Made by a program: the position numbers and the translations under genes
Notes under the pieces: model-generated
Database searches by the model: none
Told to the model about the DNA's origin: nothing
What the model saw: only the letters and a program-made list of their open reading frames with translations
Part shown: in pieces, positions 25,910-33,879 of the stretch
How positions within the stretch are numbered: the first letter of the stretch is position 1
How the letters are laid out: each line of letters starts with the position of its first letter
NCBI GenBank assembly: GCA_029573725.1
Contig: JAKQDQ010000018.1
Location: 1 to 64,000 of the forward strand
Source of the DNA: Verrucomicrobiota bacterium
Lineage (GTDB): Bacteria > Verrucomicrobiota > Verrucomicrobiia > Limisphaerales > JADLHS01
Length of the DNA: 64,000 nucleotides
Direction: 5' to 3'

Positions 25910-26022
25910 TTATTCGCAGGCAATGCATGCAAGGCATCGCAAGGCTGCGGCTGAGCACGTCCCCTTCGACAAGCTCGACTGCTCCTTCACTGAAGGTTTA
26001 CGAAAGGACAAAACAACCATGA
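25897..26022 (+). CDS. Possible leader ORF overlapping the alcohol dehydrogenase start
   Basis: A 41-codon frame opened by the ATG of element D (METKLIRRQCMQGI...). Its TGA at 26020-26022 overlaps the ATG at 26019 in the classic 4-bp ATGA manner. No homology is recognised. The overlap suggests translational coupling or a regulatory leader, and the same layout occurs at copy C. Confidence 0.4.
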   Translation: METKLIRRQCMQGIARLRLSTSPSTSSTAPSLKVYERTKQP

Positions 26023-27035
26023 AAGCAACAGTTCTCTACGGTCCGCGCGACGTGCGCTTCGAGGAGCGCCCGACGCCGAAGATTGAAAAGCCAACCGACG
26101 CGGTCATCCGCATCGCCGCGACGTGCGTGTGCGGGTCGGATCTGTGGCCGTATCGCGGGTTGCAGCCGGTCAACGAACCCACGCCGATGGGCCACGAGTA
26201 TTGCGGCATCGTCGAGGAAGTCGGCAGCGCCGTGCGGTCGGTCAAGCCCGGCCAGTTCGTCATCGGCTCGTTCGCCGCTTCCGACATCACCTGTCCGCAC
26301 TGCCGGGCCGGTTACCAGACTTCGTGCGCAAATCGCGAGTGGATGCTGCGCGCGCAAGCGCCGGTGTTGCGCGTGCCGCTGGCGGACGGAACGCTCGTGC
26401 CCACGCCGGGCAATCCGCCCGCCGACCTGATCCCGAGCCTGCTGACCACTTCCGACGTGCTCGGCACGGGCTGGTTTGCCGCTGCCGCCGCCGGAGTCCA
26501 ACCGGGCCAGACGGTCGCGGTCGTCGGTGACGGTGCGGTGGGGCTGATGGGTGTGCTCTCCGCCAAGCAAATGGGTGCGGAGCGCATCATCGTCATGAGC
26601 CGGCACGCGACGCGGCAACAGCTCGCCCGCGAATTTGGCGCGACCGACATCGTGACCGAACGCGGCGACGAGGGCGTGGCGCGCATCAAGGATTTGACCC
26701 AAGGCGTGGGCGTTGACTCCGTGCTGGAATGTGTCGGCACGCAGGAATCCATGCTGCAATCCATTCGTTGCACCCGACCGGGCGGCGCGATGGGCTACGT
26801 CGGTGTTCCGCATGGGGTCGAACTGGACGGCGTGGAATTATTCTTCAGCCACGTCCATCTGCACGGTGGACCGGCGCCGGTGCGGCAATACCTGCCGCAT
26901 TTGATTGACCTCGTATGGAACCGAAAAATCAATCCCGGCAAGGTTTTCGATTTGACCCTGCCGCTCGAACAAGTAGCCGAAGGCTACCGTGCGATGGACG
27001 AGCGGCGCGCGATCAAAACCCTGCTGTGGCCCTGA
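26019..27035 (+). CDS. Zinc-dependent alcohol dehydrogenase (MDR superfamily)
   Basis: A 338-residue medium-chain dehydrogenase. The catalytic zinc ligands are visible in CVCGSDLWPY and GHEYCGIVEEVGSAV, with a structural-zinc Cys cluster in ITCPHCRAGYQTSC. The Rossmann fold is VAVVGDGAVGLMGVLSAKQM and RHATRQQLAREFGAT follows. It oxidises an alcohol or reduces an aldehyde with NAD(P); the preference is not evident. It is preceded by an AAAGGA Shine-Dalgarno and by element D, about 120 bp upstream, with the leader ORF overlapping its start. A short purine-led start codon follows it at 27053, suggesting a lost operon partner. Confidence 0.93.
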   Translation: MKATVLYGPRDVRFEERPTPKIEKPTDAVIRIAATCVCGSDLWPYRGLQPVNEPTPMGHEYCGIVEEVGSAVRSVKPGQFVIGSFAASDITCPHCRAGYQTSCANREWMLRAQAPVLRVPLADGTLVPTPGNPPADLIPSLLTTSDVLGTGWFAAAAAGVQPGQTVAVVGDGAVGLMGVLSAKQMGAERIIVMSRHATRQQLAREFGATDIVTERGDEGVARIKDLTQGVGVDSVLECVGTQESMLQSIRCTRPGGAMGYVGVPHGVELDGVELFFSHVHLHGGPAPVRQYLPHLIDLVWNRKINPGKVFDLTLPLEQVAEGYRAMDERRAIKTLLWP

Positions 27036-27052
27036 AGCAAGAGGAGTCAACA

Positions 27053-27151
27053 ATGCGCACATCAGCCTGGCTGAAAAACCTGTCCAGCGAGGCGCATCCC
27101 AATCCCTGGATCGCCGCCAAGCCAGCCCCGTCAGGGGTGGCATCTTTGTAG
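27053..27151 (+). pseudogene. Truncated gene start interrupted by repeat R4
   Basis: An ATG with a good Shine-Dalgarno (GAGGAG, 7-8 bp upstream) lies 17 bp after the alcohol dehydrogenase stop and encodes MRTSAWLKNLSSEAHPNPWI. The frame runs into repeat R4 after about 24 codons and stops soon after. It looks like the second gene of the adh operon, cut by the repeat. The original product cannot be identified. Confidence 0.5.
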
Positions 27152-27315
27152 AATCAGCAGAAGAAGAATCCCAAAGCTCCGTCAGGAGCGACATCATCAG
27201 GCAGTGCAGGCGGATTCACTTGAGCGGGCGCATCATCCCGGACGATGCCGCCCCTGACGGGGCTTGGGATTCGGAGCCCTGGGGTTTCTACAAAGATGCC
27301 GCGCCTACGGCGCTG
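27122..27315. repeat. Long interspersed repeat, copy R4
   Basis: The most distant copy of the repeat around the transposase, with the same order of units (CAGCCCCGTCAGGGG..., inverted CCCCTGACGGGGCTT, then CTACAAAGATGCCGCGCC). A further half-unit lies at about 27340-27420. It sits at the 3' end of a broken reading frame, 14 kb from the other copies, so the repeat can move. Confidence 0.8.
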
Positions 27316-27442
27316 AGCAATGCTGCGCGTCCGCGCGTTTCCAGAAGCATCGTAGGTGCGTCATCGGTGTTGCACCGATCGCAAAATGATTCCGAAGCTC
27401 CGCCAAGAGCAACGTCACCGGGCAGCCGCCGCCGGCTTGGTT

Positions 27443-27529
27443 TCCCGCAGAATCGCGACAGGCATCGCAGAATCGCGAGAGCAGGTCAACTTAATCGGTG
27501 GCAATATGGTTGCGTTATGACAACGAACT
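27443..27529 (+). promoter_or_regulatory. Repeated promoter-like element, copy E
   Basis: The best-conserved copy. Half-sites CGCAGAATCGCGACAG at 27446-27461 and CGCAGAATCGCGAGAG at 27466-27481, period 20 bp. TGGCAATATGGTTGC at 27499-27513 (GG-N10-GC, GG at 27500) is 34 bp from the second half-site start. ATG at 27517, 17 bp after the GG, opens the DUF2255 gene. Confidence 0.78.
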
Positions 27530-27960
27530 CGAATTCCCGCCCAGAATCATCAGTTGATCCCACTCCGCCTGCCGCGTCCCGCGCGGGCTGGCCGGCGATC
27601 GAACTGGGAAAAATCGCCGCAGCGGATGACCTGCACATCGCGCCGTTCCGCGAGGACGGTGTGGCCTACGGCACGCCGACGTGGATTTGGTCCGTCGCAG
27701 TCGCGGGCAATCTCTACGTACGCGCCTACAACGGTCGCAACTCCCGCTGGTATCAAGCCGCGTTGCGCCAGAAAGCGGGCCGGATCATGGCCGCTGGAAT
27801 CACGAAGGAAGTCTCCTTCGAGCCGGTCGCCGGTGCGATCAACGACCAAATTGACAATGCGTACCGGGCAAAATATCGAGGCAGCCCGTATCTCAATCCG
27901 ATGATCAGCGCCGCAGCCCGGGCCGCCACCATCCGGGTCGTGCCGCGCATTGAACCATGA
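27517..27960 (+). CDS. DUF2255 family protein with an element-encoded N-terminus
   Basis: A 147-residue protein. From about residue 28 it matches DUF2255 (ELGKIAAADDLHIAPFREDG, TPTWIWSVAVAGNLYVRAYN, NDQIDNAYRAKYRGSPY). The fold is a small beta-barrel resembling flavin-reductase-like proteins, and the function is unknown. The first 24 or so residues (MTTNSNSRPESSVDPTPPAA) are low in complexity and not typical of the family; they begin with the same ATGACAACGAACTC as the reductase at 14056, so the ATG and first codons come from element E. Confidence 0.85.
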   Translation: MTTNSNSRPESSVDPTPPAASRAGWPAIELGKIAAADDLHIAPFREDGVAYGTPTWIWSVAVAGNLYVRAYNGRNSRWYQAALRQKAGRIMAAGITKEVSFEPVAGAINDQIDNAYRAKYRGSPYLNPMISAAARAATIRVVPRIEP

Positions 27961-28255
27961 TGGCAACCCAAAGCCGGCACGGAGCACAGAGTGAAGTCGC
28001 CGGAACTGGCGGAGGTGTATCCAATTCGCCTCGGCGAGAAATAGAGCGAACGAGTTGAGCAAACTGCGCCAACCAAGAGACGCCGAGTTTAGCCGCAACG
28101 ATGCGGTTGGTTTCGTAGGGGAGCACAGTCGCCCCGGCTGTGGTTCAGTGCGCCCTCGCGCCAAACCCGTGCGCACGAGAAAGCTCCGAACGGTGCAGGC
28201 GTTTCGCCCGCACGAGTGGATCGGGCGAGCGCGCTCCCCAAGCCAAATGCATCGT
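27961..28255. other. Convergent intergenic region
   Basis: About 300 bases between the DUF2255 gene and the convergent lysR. Open frames exist on both strands but none is protein-like to my eye. No hairpin with a T-run is seen. Confidence 0.4.
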
Positions 28256-29158
28256 TTAGTTTCCCTGCCTTCCCTTCGCAGAATCTCGTGTGACCTTCAG
28301 AAATCGTTCGGCGGCGGGCGTTAACCGTTTCGGCAGCCAAGCCGCGCCCACCACCAGCGGCGATGGCGAAGGCGTGATGGGGATGAGTTTGATTCGCGAC
28401 CCCGTCGTTAACTCCAGGCTCTGCGGGAGGATCGCAACGCCTCGGCCGGTTTCCAACGCCGTCACCAGACCGATTCCGTCGTCGCATTCCTCTACGATGC
28501 GCGGGTGCGCTTTTGCCTCGCCAAACAACACCTCAAGGTAGGCGTGATACTCGGGATACTCTTTCCGACTGTACGCCACCAAGGACTGGCTCTTGATTTC
28601 CTTCACTGAAATCGAACGCAGCCTGGCCAACGGATGATCCCGGCCGACCGCAAGTCGCATGTGATCACGAGCGAACTCCTCGAATTGCAGGCCGCGCAGC
28701 ATGGGGCGGGTCGGACGAACGAGGAAGGCGAGCTGCAATCGGCCTGCGTGCAGGGCGGCCAGCATTGCCTCCGGCGAGAGGTCATGCAACTTCACCCGAA
28801 CGCCCGCGAACTGCTGATGAAACGCGCGCAGAGCCGCCGGCAGGAATCTTACGGTGGGCATCGGAGCGTAACCGACGTTCAGTTCCTCGCGCTGACCCGA
28901 AGCGACGACACGCGCCGCCTGCACCGCTTCGTCTGCCCGCTGCAATACCGCCTGCGACTCGGCGAGAAACGTTCGACCCGCGGCGGTGAGCCGCACCGAT
29001 TTTGCGCTCCGCTCCAGCAGGCGAAAACCAATCTCGTCCTCCAGATCGCGAATCTGCCGGCTCAACGCGGGCTGCGAGACATGAAGCTTCAGCGCCGCGC
29101 GCGAGACGTTTTCGGTCTCGGCCACGGCGACGAAGTATCGGAGGTGGCGCAATTCCAT
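28256..29158 (-). CDS. LysR-family transcriptional regulator
   Basis: A 300-residue LTTR with the HTH MELRHLRYFVAVAETENVSR and VSQPALSRQIRDLEDEIGFR, then a ligand-binding domain (NVGYAPMPTVRFLPAALRAF; GLVTALETGRGVAILPQSLE). It is divergent from the NAD(P)-binding protein at 29245 and should control it, perhaps with doxX and qorB downstream. I chose the ATG at 29158 (MELRHLRYF), the canonical LTTR start. It resembles the LysR at 16629, and the two share an intergenic motif. Confidence 0.93.
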   Translation of the reverse strand: MELRHLRYFVAVAETENVSRAALKLHVSQPALSRQIRDLEDEIGFRLLERSAKSVRLTAAGRTFLAESQAVLQRADEAVQAARVVASGQREELNVGYAPMPTVRFLPAALRAFHQQFAGVRVKLHDLSPEAMLAALHAGRLQLAFLVRPTRPMLRGLQFEEFARDHMRLAVGRDHPLARLRSISVKEIKSQSLVAYSRKEYPEYHAYLEVLFGEAKAHPRIVEECDDGIGLVTALETGRGVAILPQSLELTTGSRIKLIPITPSPSPLVVGAAWLPKRLTPAAERFLKVTRDSAKGRQGN

Positions 29159-29172
29159 CCGCGCCGAGCATA

Positions 29173-29188
29173 CCTTCAGGTTATGCTG
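29173..29188. promoter_or_regulatory. Probable LysR operator in the lysR-F420_oxidored intergenic region
   Basis: CCTTCAGGTTATGCTG contains the palindrome TCAG-N6-CTGA (when extended by one base), a LysR-type dyad. It matches the site at 16607-16622 in 15 of 16 positions. Confidence 0.6.
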
Positions 29189-29244
29189 AGGCAAGAAACA
29201 TGGTCTTTCTCAAAACCCGGCGGGCTGCGGCATACTGCTGGCGT

Positions 29245-29865
29245 ATGAAAAACATCGCTATCCTCGGTTCGGGTAACATCGGCGGCAATCTCGCCCGCCT
29301 CTTTGCCTCCAGACACAACGTCACTCTCGGTTCACGCAATCCCGGGCAAACCCGCGCGAAGTTTCCGGAGCTTAACGTCACGGACTACACTCAGGCCGCC
29401 AAGTCCGCCGACATCGTCATCCTCGCCGTGCCGTTCTCCGAGGTCGCGGCGGTTGCCGCCAGGGTCGGCAGTCTCGCCGGGAAAACTCTCGTTGATGTCA
29501 CCAACCCGCTCACGGCCGACTTCATGGCGCTGACCATTGGCCACACGACATCGGCAGGGGAAGCTGTGCAAGCCGTCTTCCCGCAGGCGCACGTAGTCAA
29601 GGCGTTCAACACGGTCCTCGCGCAGGTTCTCGCGAAGGCGGTTTCCGGCGCGAAGTCGCTGCCGTCGGTGCTGGTCGCCGGCAATCATGCGGCGGCGAAC
29701 GCCGAGGTGGTGCAGTTGGCCAGGGATGCCGGGTTCAGTGCGTTTGACACCGGCCCGCTCACCAATGCGCGTTACCTCGAACCGCTCGCCGAACTGGGCA
29801 TCCAGCTCGCTTACGCGAAAGGGCATGGCGGCGAAGTCGGCTTCACGTTCGCACCGGTCAACTGA
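29245..29865 (+). CDS. NADPH-dependent F420 reductase-like (F420_oxidored family) protein
   Basis: A 206-residue Rossmann protein of the F420_oxidored group (KNIAILGSGNIGGNLARLFA, with the GxGxxG dinucleotide site, then HNVTLGSRNP). Bacteria without F420 carry many such proteins, called 'NADPH-dependent reductase' or 'NAD(P)-binding', and the substrate is unknown. The C-terminal part has FNTVLAQVLAKAVSGAK and LTNARYLEPLAELGIQLAYA, as in this family. The ATG at 29245 starts the conserved sequence; a longer upstream frame crosses the LysR region and is not real. DoxX follows after 20 bp, suggesting an operon. Confidence 0.88.
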   Translation: MKNIAILGSGNIGGNLARLFASRHNVTLGSRNPGQTRAKFPELNVTDYTQAAKSADIVILAVPFSEVAAVAARVGSLAGKTLVDVTNPLTADFMALTIGHTTSAGEAVQAVFPQAHVVKAFNTVLAQVLAKAVSGAKSLPSVLVAGNHAAANAEVVQLARDAGFSAFDTGPLTNARYLEPLAELGIQLAYAKGHGGEVGFTFAPVN

Positions 29866-29885
29866 GTGAATCGCAAATCGAAGTC

Positions 29886-30377
29886 ATGAAAGCACTCCAA
29901 CTCCTGTTCAAAACGAACAACCACACCGCGCCGCTCATTGCCCGGCTCATCCTTGGTCTCGTGATGTTTCCTCACGGCGCGCAGAAGATGCTCGGCTGGT
30001 TCGGCGGTCACGGCTTCGCCGGCACGATGAATTTCTTCACCGGCACCATGCACATCCCCGCCGTGTTTGCGTTCGCCGCCATCCTGGCGGAGTTCGCCGG
30101 TTCGCTTGGTTTGATTGCCGGATTGTTCAGTCGCGTGGCGGCGTTCGGCATCGCCAGCGTGATGACGGTCGCCATCCTGACCTCGCACGCGGCGAATGGC
30201 TTTTTCATGAACTGGTCCGGCAGCCAGAAGGGCGAGGGATTTGAATATCACCTGCTCGCCATCGGCCTCGCGCTCATCGTTCTAATTTACGGCGGTGGCA
30301 AGGCATCGCTTGACTCCGTGGTTCAACGCAAGTTGACTGCGAACGGTGCCAGACCGTTCGCTGACAAACCATTATGA
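29886..30377 (+). CDS. DoxX family membrane protein
   Basis: A 163-residue inner-membrane protein with four hydrophobic segments. The DoxX start is HTAPLIARLILGLVMFPHGA and QKMLGWFGGHGFAGTMNFF; the third segment has FAAILAEFAGSLGLIAGLFS. DoxX-like proteins are linked with quinone or thiosulfate redox stress; the exact activity is not known. It lies between two predicted NAD(P)-binding proteins in the same direction, which fits a quinone-stress unit. Confidence 0.9.
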   Translation: MKALQLLFKTNNHTAPLIARLILGLVMFPHGAQKMLGWFGGHGFAGTMNFFTGTMHIPAVFAFAAILAEFAGSLGLIAGLFSRVAAFGIASVMTVAILTSHAANGFFMNWSGSQKGEGFEYHLLAIGLALIVLIYGGGKASLDSVVQRKLTANGARPFADKPL

Positions 30378-30426
30378 GAACACTCCAATCTCAGTCCCAA
30401 ACCAGCAACAAAGAAAGAGATCACCA

Positions 30427-31281
30427 ATGAAAATCGCAATTACAGGCTCAACGGGGCAGCTCGGGCGCCTCGTGATCAATAGACTCAAAGCAAAGCAACT
30501 CGCCGCTGACACGATTGCTCTGGCGCGTTCGCGCGGGAAGGCGTCCGATCTTGGCGTCGAGGTTCGAGAAGCCGATTATGCCAGGCCGGAAACGCTCGAA
30601 CCGGCACTTGCCGGCGTGGATACGCTCCTGCTGATCTCCAGCAGCGAGGTAGGCCGGCGTGCGCCCCAGCACGCCAACGTCATCGCGGCAGCGAAGAAGG
30701 CCGGCGTCAAGCGGATCGTCTATACCAGCATGCTGCATGCAGACACTTCTCCGTTGAATCTGGCAGGCGAACATAACCAGACTGAAGCAATGCTCAAGGA
30801 ATCGGGCGTTCCCCATACGCTGCTACGCAACGGCTGGTACACGGAGAACTACACCGCGTCCGTTCCAGCGGCGTTGGCCAACAGCGCTTTTTACGGTAGC
30901 GCCGGAGAGGGACGCATTTCCTCTGCGCCGCGCGCCGATTATGCCGAGGCCGCAGCCATTGTCCTGACAAGCACCGGCCACGCAGGCAAGGTTTACGAAC
31001 TGGCCGGCGACCAGGCCTATACCCTGGCTGATCTCGCCGCGGAAATCTCCAGGCAGACTGGCCGGTCCATCCCCTATGTCAATCTGCCCGAGTCCGAATA
31101 TGCCGCCGCGCTCAAACGCGCCGGCCTGCCGGACGGTTTGGCTGCCGCGTTCGCATCCTGGGATGTTGGAGCATCGCAGGGGGGATTGTTCGATGATGGA
31201 CATCAGCTTTCGAGGCTGCTTGGGCGGCCGACCACGCCCTTGTCCACTGTCGTGGCACAAGCGTTGAAAGCGGTGAGTTAG
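30427..31281 (+). CDS. qorB: NAD(P)H:quinone oxidoreductase of the QorB (YtfG) type
   Basis: A 284-residue NmrA-like atypical short-chain dehydrogenase close to QorB/YtfG, which reduces quinones with NADPH. It has the NAD(P)-binding start MKIAITGSTGQLGRLVINRL, then VDTLLLISSSEVGRRAPQHA, GVKRIVYTSMLHADTSPLNL, and YELAGDQAYTLADLAAEISR. I placed the start at 30427, where the Rossmann motif begins, after an AAAGAGA-type site. Together with DoxX and the upstream reductase it probably forms a LysR-controlled quinone or electrophile response unit. Confidence 0.9.
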   Translation: MKIAITGSTGQLGRLVINRLKAKQLAADTIALARSRGKASDLGVEVREADYARPETLEPALAGVDTLLLISSSEVGRRAPQHANVIAAAKKAGVKRIVYTSMLHADTSPLNLAGEHNQTEAMLKESGVPHTLLRNGWYTENYTASVPAALANSAFYGSAGEGRISSAPRADYAEAAAIVLTSTGHAGKVYELAGDQAYTLADLAAEISRQTGRSIPYVNLPESEYAAALKRAGLPDGLAAAFASWDVGASQGGLFDDGHQLSRLLGRPTTPLSTVVAQALKAVS

Positions 31282-31386
31282 CGCAGGTGAGCCTTGCGCC
31301 GCAGATCGGCCGCAAGGCCACAGAATTCATGAACCAGATATGGAGACTCAGGGAAAACCGATGCGGTTCAGTGAGGAGGCAAGGTG

Positions 31387-32946
31387 ATGAATAGGATCGG
31401 ACGCCGCAATTTTATGAAATTGATGGCCGCAATGGGAGCGGTCGTTCTGCCCGGAGGCCGGGCCATTGCGCAGGCGCTCGACGCGCGATCGCCAGCGGAC
31501 GTGATCACCGTTCGCGATGGTCGGATCGCCGGCACGCGGGAGGCCAACGGCACGCGCGTGTGGCGTGGCATCCCCTATGCCCGGCCGCCGGTGGGTCCGC
31601 TGCGCGGGCGCGCGCCACAGGAGGCTACGGCCTGGTCCGGTATCCGCGACGCGACCGCGTTCGGCAGCGAGGCGATCCAGCAATCGCTCGGACCGGACAC
31701 CGGGCCGATGAAGGGATCGGAGGATTGTCTCTACCTCAACGTCTGGGCGCCGGAGCGCCCCGCGTCCGCGCCGCGCGCGGTCATCGTCTGGATCCATGGT
31801 GGCGGCTTCGTATTCGGCGCCGGCTCGGAAGCAAGCTATCATGGGGACGGTTATGCCGAGCGTGGCGATGTGGTGTTCGTCACCTTCAATTACCGGCTGA
31901 ACGGCTTCGGTTATCTCCAGACTTCGCGTGATCCCGGCTCCGCCAACCTCGGCCTGCTCGACCAGATCGCCGCGCTGCGCTGGGTTCGCGACAACATCGC
32001 CGCGTTCGGCGGTGATCCCGACAACGTCACCGTCATGGGCGAGTCCGCCGGCGGCATGTCGATCGGCTGCCTGCTCGGCGCACCCGGGGCGCTCGGGCTG
32101 TTCCACCGCGCGATCATCCAGAGCGGCGGTGCGCGACCCGTCTTTCTGCCCGATGAACCGCGACAGGTCATGTCGCTGGCGCTCCGCGAAGCCGGCCTGC
32201 GCCCCGGCGAGGATGAGAAGCTGCTGGCGCTTCCGGCGTCCGATCTCCACCGCATCTTCAACGCGCTGGCCGCCGCGTCGAACTCGGCGCTGCTGGGTGG
32301 CGAGGCGTTCCACCCTGCGGTTGATGGCGTCGTCCTGCCGAAGCATCCGCTGCTGGCGCTGGCGCCGGTGCCGACGCTCATCGGACATTGCGAGAACGAA
32401 GGTGTGACCTTCGCCAAGGTCACGACCTTGACCGAGGGGCTGCCCAAGAAGGTCCGCTCGCTGGTTGGCGCGGCGCGCTGGGAGGCGTTGACAGCCGCCT
32501 ACACCGGCACACCACGTCCGCAGCGCGACCCGACGGTGGACTTGTTCAGCGACATGTTCACCGGCATTCCCTCACTGCGCCTCGCCGATGGTCTCGTCAC
32601 GGCCGGCGCGCCGGTTTGGAGCTATCGCTTCGACTATGAGAAGGCGTCACCAATTGGCGCGGCGCACGCCAGCGACATCGCGTTCACCTTCGGCCAGCCG
32701 AAAGGCGTGCCGTTCCCGGTGGATTGGACCGCAGAGGCCAGGGCCGTGTCGGACTTGATGCGCGACAGCTTCATTGCGTTTGCCAAGACGGGATCACCGG
32801 AGACCGCCGCGCTGCCCCAGTGGCCGCGGCACGACCCCGACGGACTGCATTATCTGCGCTTCGACGTGAAGCCGTCCGTAGCCCGCGACGTAATCGGCGC
32901 CGCACGGCGCGCTGCCTGGAAGCCCGTTCCGGTCAATGCCGTGTGA
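31387..32946 (+). CDS. Type B carboxylesterase with Tat-like signal
   Basis: A 519-residue esterase. The N-terminus (IGRRNFMKLMAAMGAVVLPG) has a twin-arginine motif, so it is probably exported folded. The oxyanion HGGGFVFG lies near 137 and the nucleophile GESAGG has Ser near 220; the His is probably in GAAHASDIAFTFG. A strong Shine-Dalgarno (GAGGAGG at 31373-31379) favours the ATG at 31387 over the GTG just upstream. Style and context (gene debris downstream) suggest transfer from a proteobacterium; this is an inference. It differs from the esterase at 21163. Confidence 0.9.
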   Translation: MNRIGRRNFMKLMAAMGAVVLPGGRAIAQALDARSPADVITVRDGRIAGTREANGTRVWRGIPYARPPVGPLRGRAPQEATAWSGIRDATAFGSEAIQQSLGPDTGPMKGSEDCLYLNVWAPERPASAPRAVIVWIHGGGFVFGAGSEASYHGDGYAERGDVVFVTFNYRLNGFGYLQTSRDPGSANLGLLDQIAALRWVRDNIAAFGGDPDNVTVMGESAGGMSIGCLLGAPGALGLFHRAIIQSGGARPVFLPDEPRQVMSLALREAGLRPGEDEKLLALPASDLHRIFNALAAASNSALLGGEAFHPAVDGVVLPKHPLLALAPVPTLIGHCENEGVTFAKVTTLTEGLPKKVRSLVGAARWEALTAAYTGTPRPQRDPTVDLFSDMFTGIPSLRLADGLVTAGAPVWSYRFDYEKASPIGAAHASDIAFTFGQPKGVPFPVDWTAEARAVSDLMRDSFIAFAKTGSPETAALPQWPRHDPDGLHYLRFDVKPSVARDVIGAARRAAWKPVPVNAV

Positions 32947-32984
32947 GGATCTACGACGATGCCTGTCATCAGGAGATAAGCGCA

Positions 32985-33230
32985 GGCATCGGTGTGCGAG
33001 ACAAGGTGATCTCACTGGCCCACTTCGGTGGCATCCAGCCCGACACCCAATACCCGATTGCTTCGGCATCGAAGTTTCTGACGGCCGCAACGGTCATGGC
33101 CGTCGTGGATGACGGCAGGTTGCAACTCGATGCGCCCATTTCCACCTGGCTTCCAAAGCTGCCGCCAGCCGCCGGCAAGCTGACCTTGCGTCAACTGCTG
33201 TCGCAAGCCTCTGGACTCGCCGGCTCCAAC
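32985..33230 (+). pseudogene. Fragment of a serine beta-lactamase-like hydrolase
   Basis: About 80 residues from the N-terminal part of a class C beta-lactamase or DD-peptidase family protein, with the SxxK nucleophile motif (YPIASASKFLTAATVM) and LQLDAPISTWLPKLPPAAGK. The rest of the enzyme is missing, and the frame runs straight into a P-type ATPase fragment. Non-functional. Confidence 0.7.
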
Positions 33231-33440
33231 AAACGAAGCGCCTTCCACAGACTCTTTAACAACCAGTGGCTCTGGGGCGCACTGGGCTTGTCGCTGGCGC
33301 TCCATGTGGCCGTGATTTACGTGCCGTTTCTGCAAAACGCCTTTTCGACCGCGAACTGAGTTTGAGCGATTGGCTGCGTTGTGCCGCTGTCGCCAGTTCG
33401 GTTCTGTGGCTTCGTGAGCTGGGTAAGTTCAACACGCGTC
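33231..33440 (+). pseudogene. C-terminal fragment of a cation P-type ATPase, frameshifted
   Basis: About 65 residues of the last membrane helices of a P-type cation ATPase. NNQWLWGALGLSLALHVAVI and YVPFLQNAFST are in one frame; the continuation ELSLSDWLRCAAVASSVLWL is in the next frame, so a frameshift falls near 33350. Catalytic domains are absent. Confidence 0.7.
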
Positions 33441-33465
33441 GAGTGGGGCAAACCTCTAAAACGGT

Positions 33466-33879
33466 ATGACCAGCATCAGCATTGAAATCGTCGCTATTTT
33501 CGTTTTGCCAGCCGTCAAGGGTGTTTTTGCCATGACCGAAATCGCTGTGGTTTCCGCCCGAAGGCTGCGGCTTAAACGATTCGCCGATCAAGGCGACGAA
33601 TGGTCCCAAGTGGCGCTCGAACTCGTTCACTCTCCCAATCGCCTTCTTTCCACCGTGCAAATCGGCATTACCCGGGTCGGCGTCATGGCCGGCGCATTTG
33701 GCGGCGCTACGATTGCGGAGAAGATTCGAGACACATTGCAGTCGCCTCTGACGCTTGCTCGCGACGCTGAGGCCATCGGCCTGGCCATCGTGGTGATTGG
33801 TGCGCATGGAAAACACCAGCCCGAGGGAGTTGTAGCAGCAGATCGAGCGGGCCAGTGTGACCGGTCACAGCTTCCCTAA
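33466..33879 (+). pseudogene. Truncated CNNM/hemolysin (DUF21, HlyC/CorC) protein
   Basis: The first 105-115 residues match the membrane domain of CNNM/hemolysin proteins (IEIVAIFVLPAVKGVFAMTE, VVSARRLRLKRFADQGDEWS, LLSTVQIGITRVGVMAGAFG). After LAIVVIG similarity ends and an unrelated tail follows. Full members have about 430 residues with CBS domains, all missing here. Confidence 0.75.

Noticed and set aside
28055-28324. Plus-strand frame over the end of lysR
   Set aside because: It overlaps the well-supported LysR coding region and shows no protein-like conservation.
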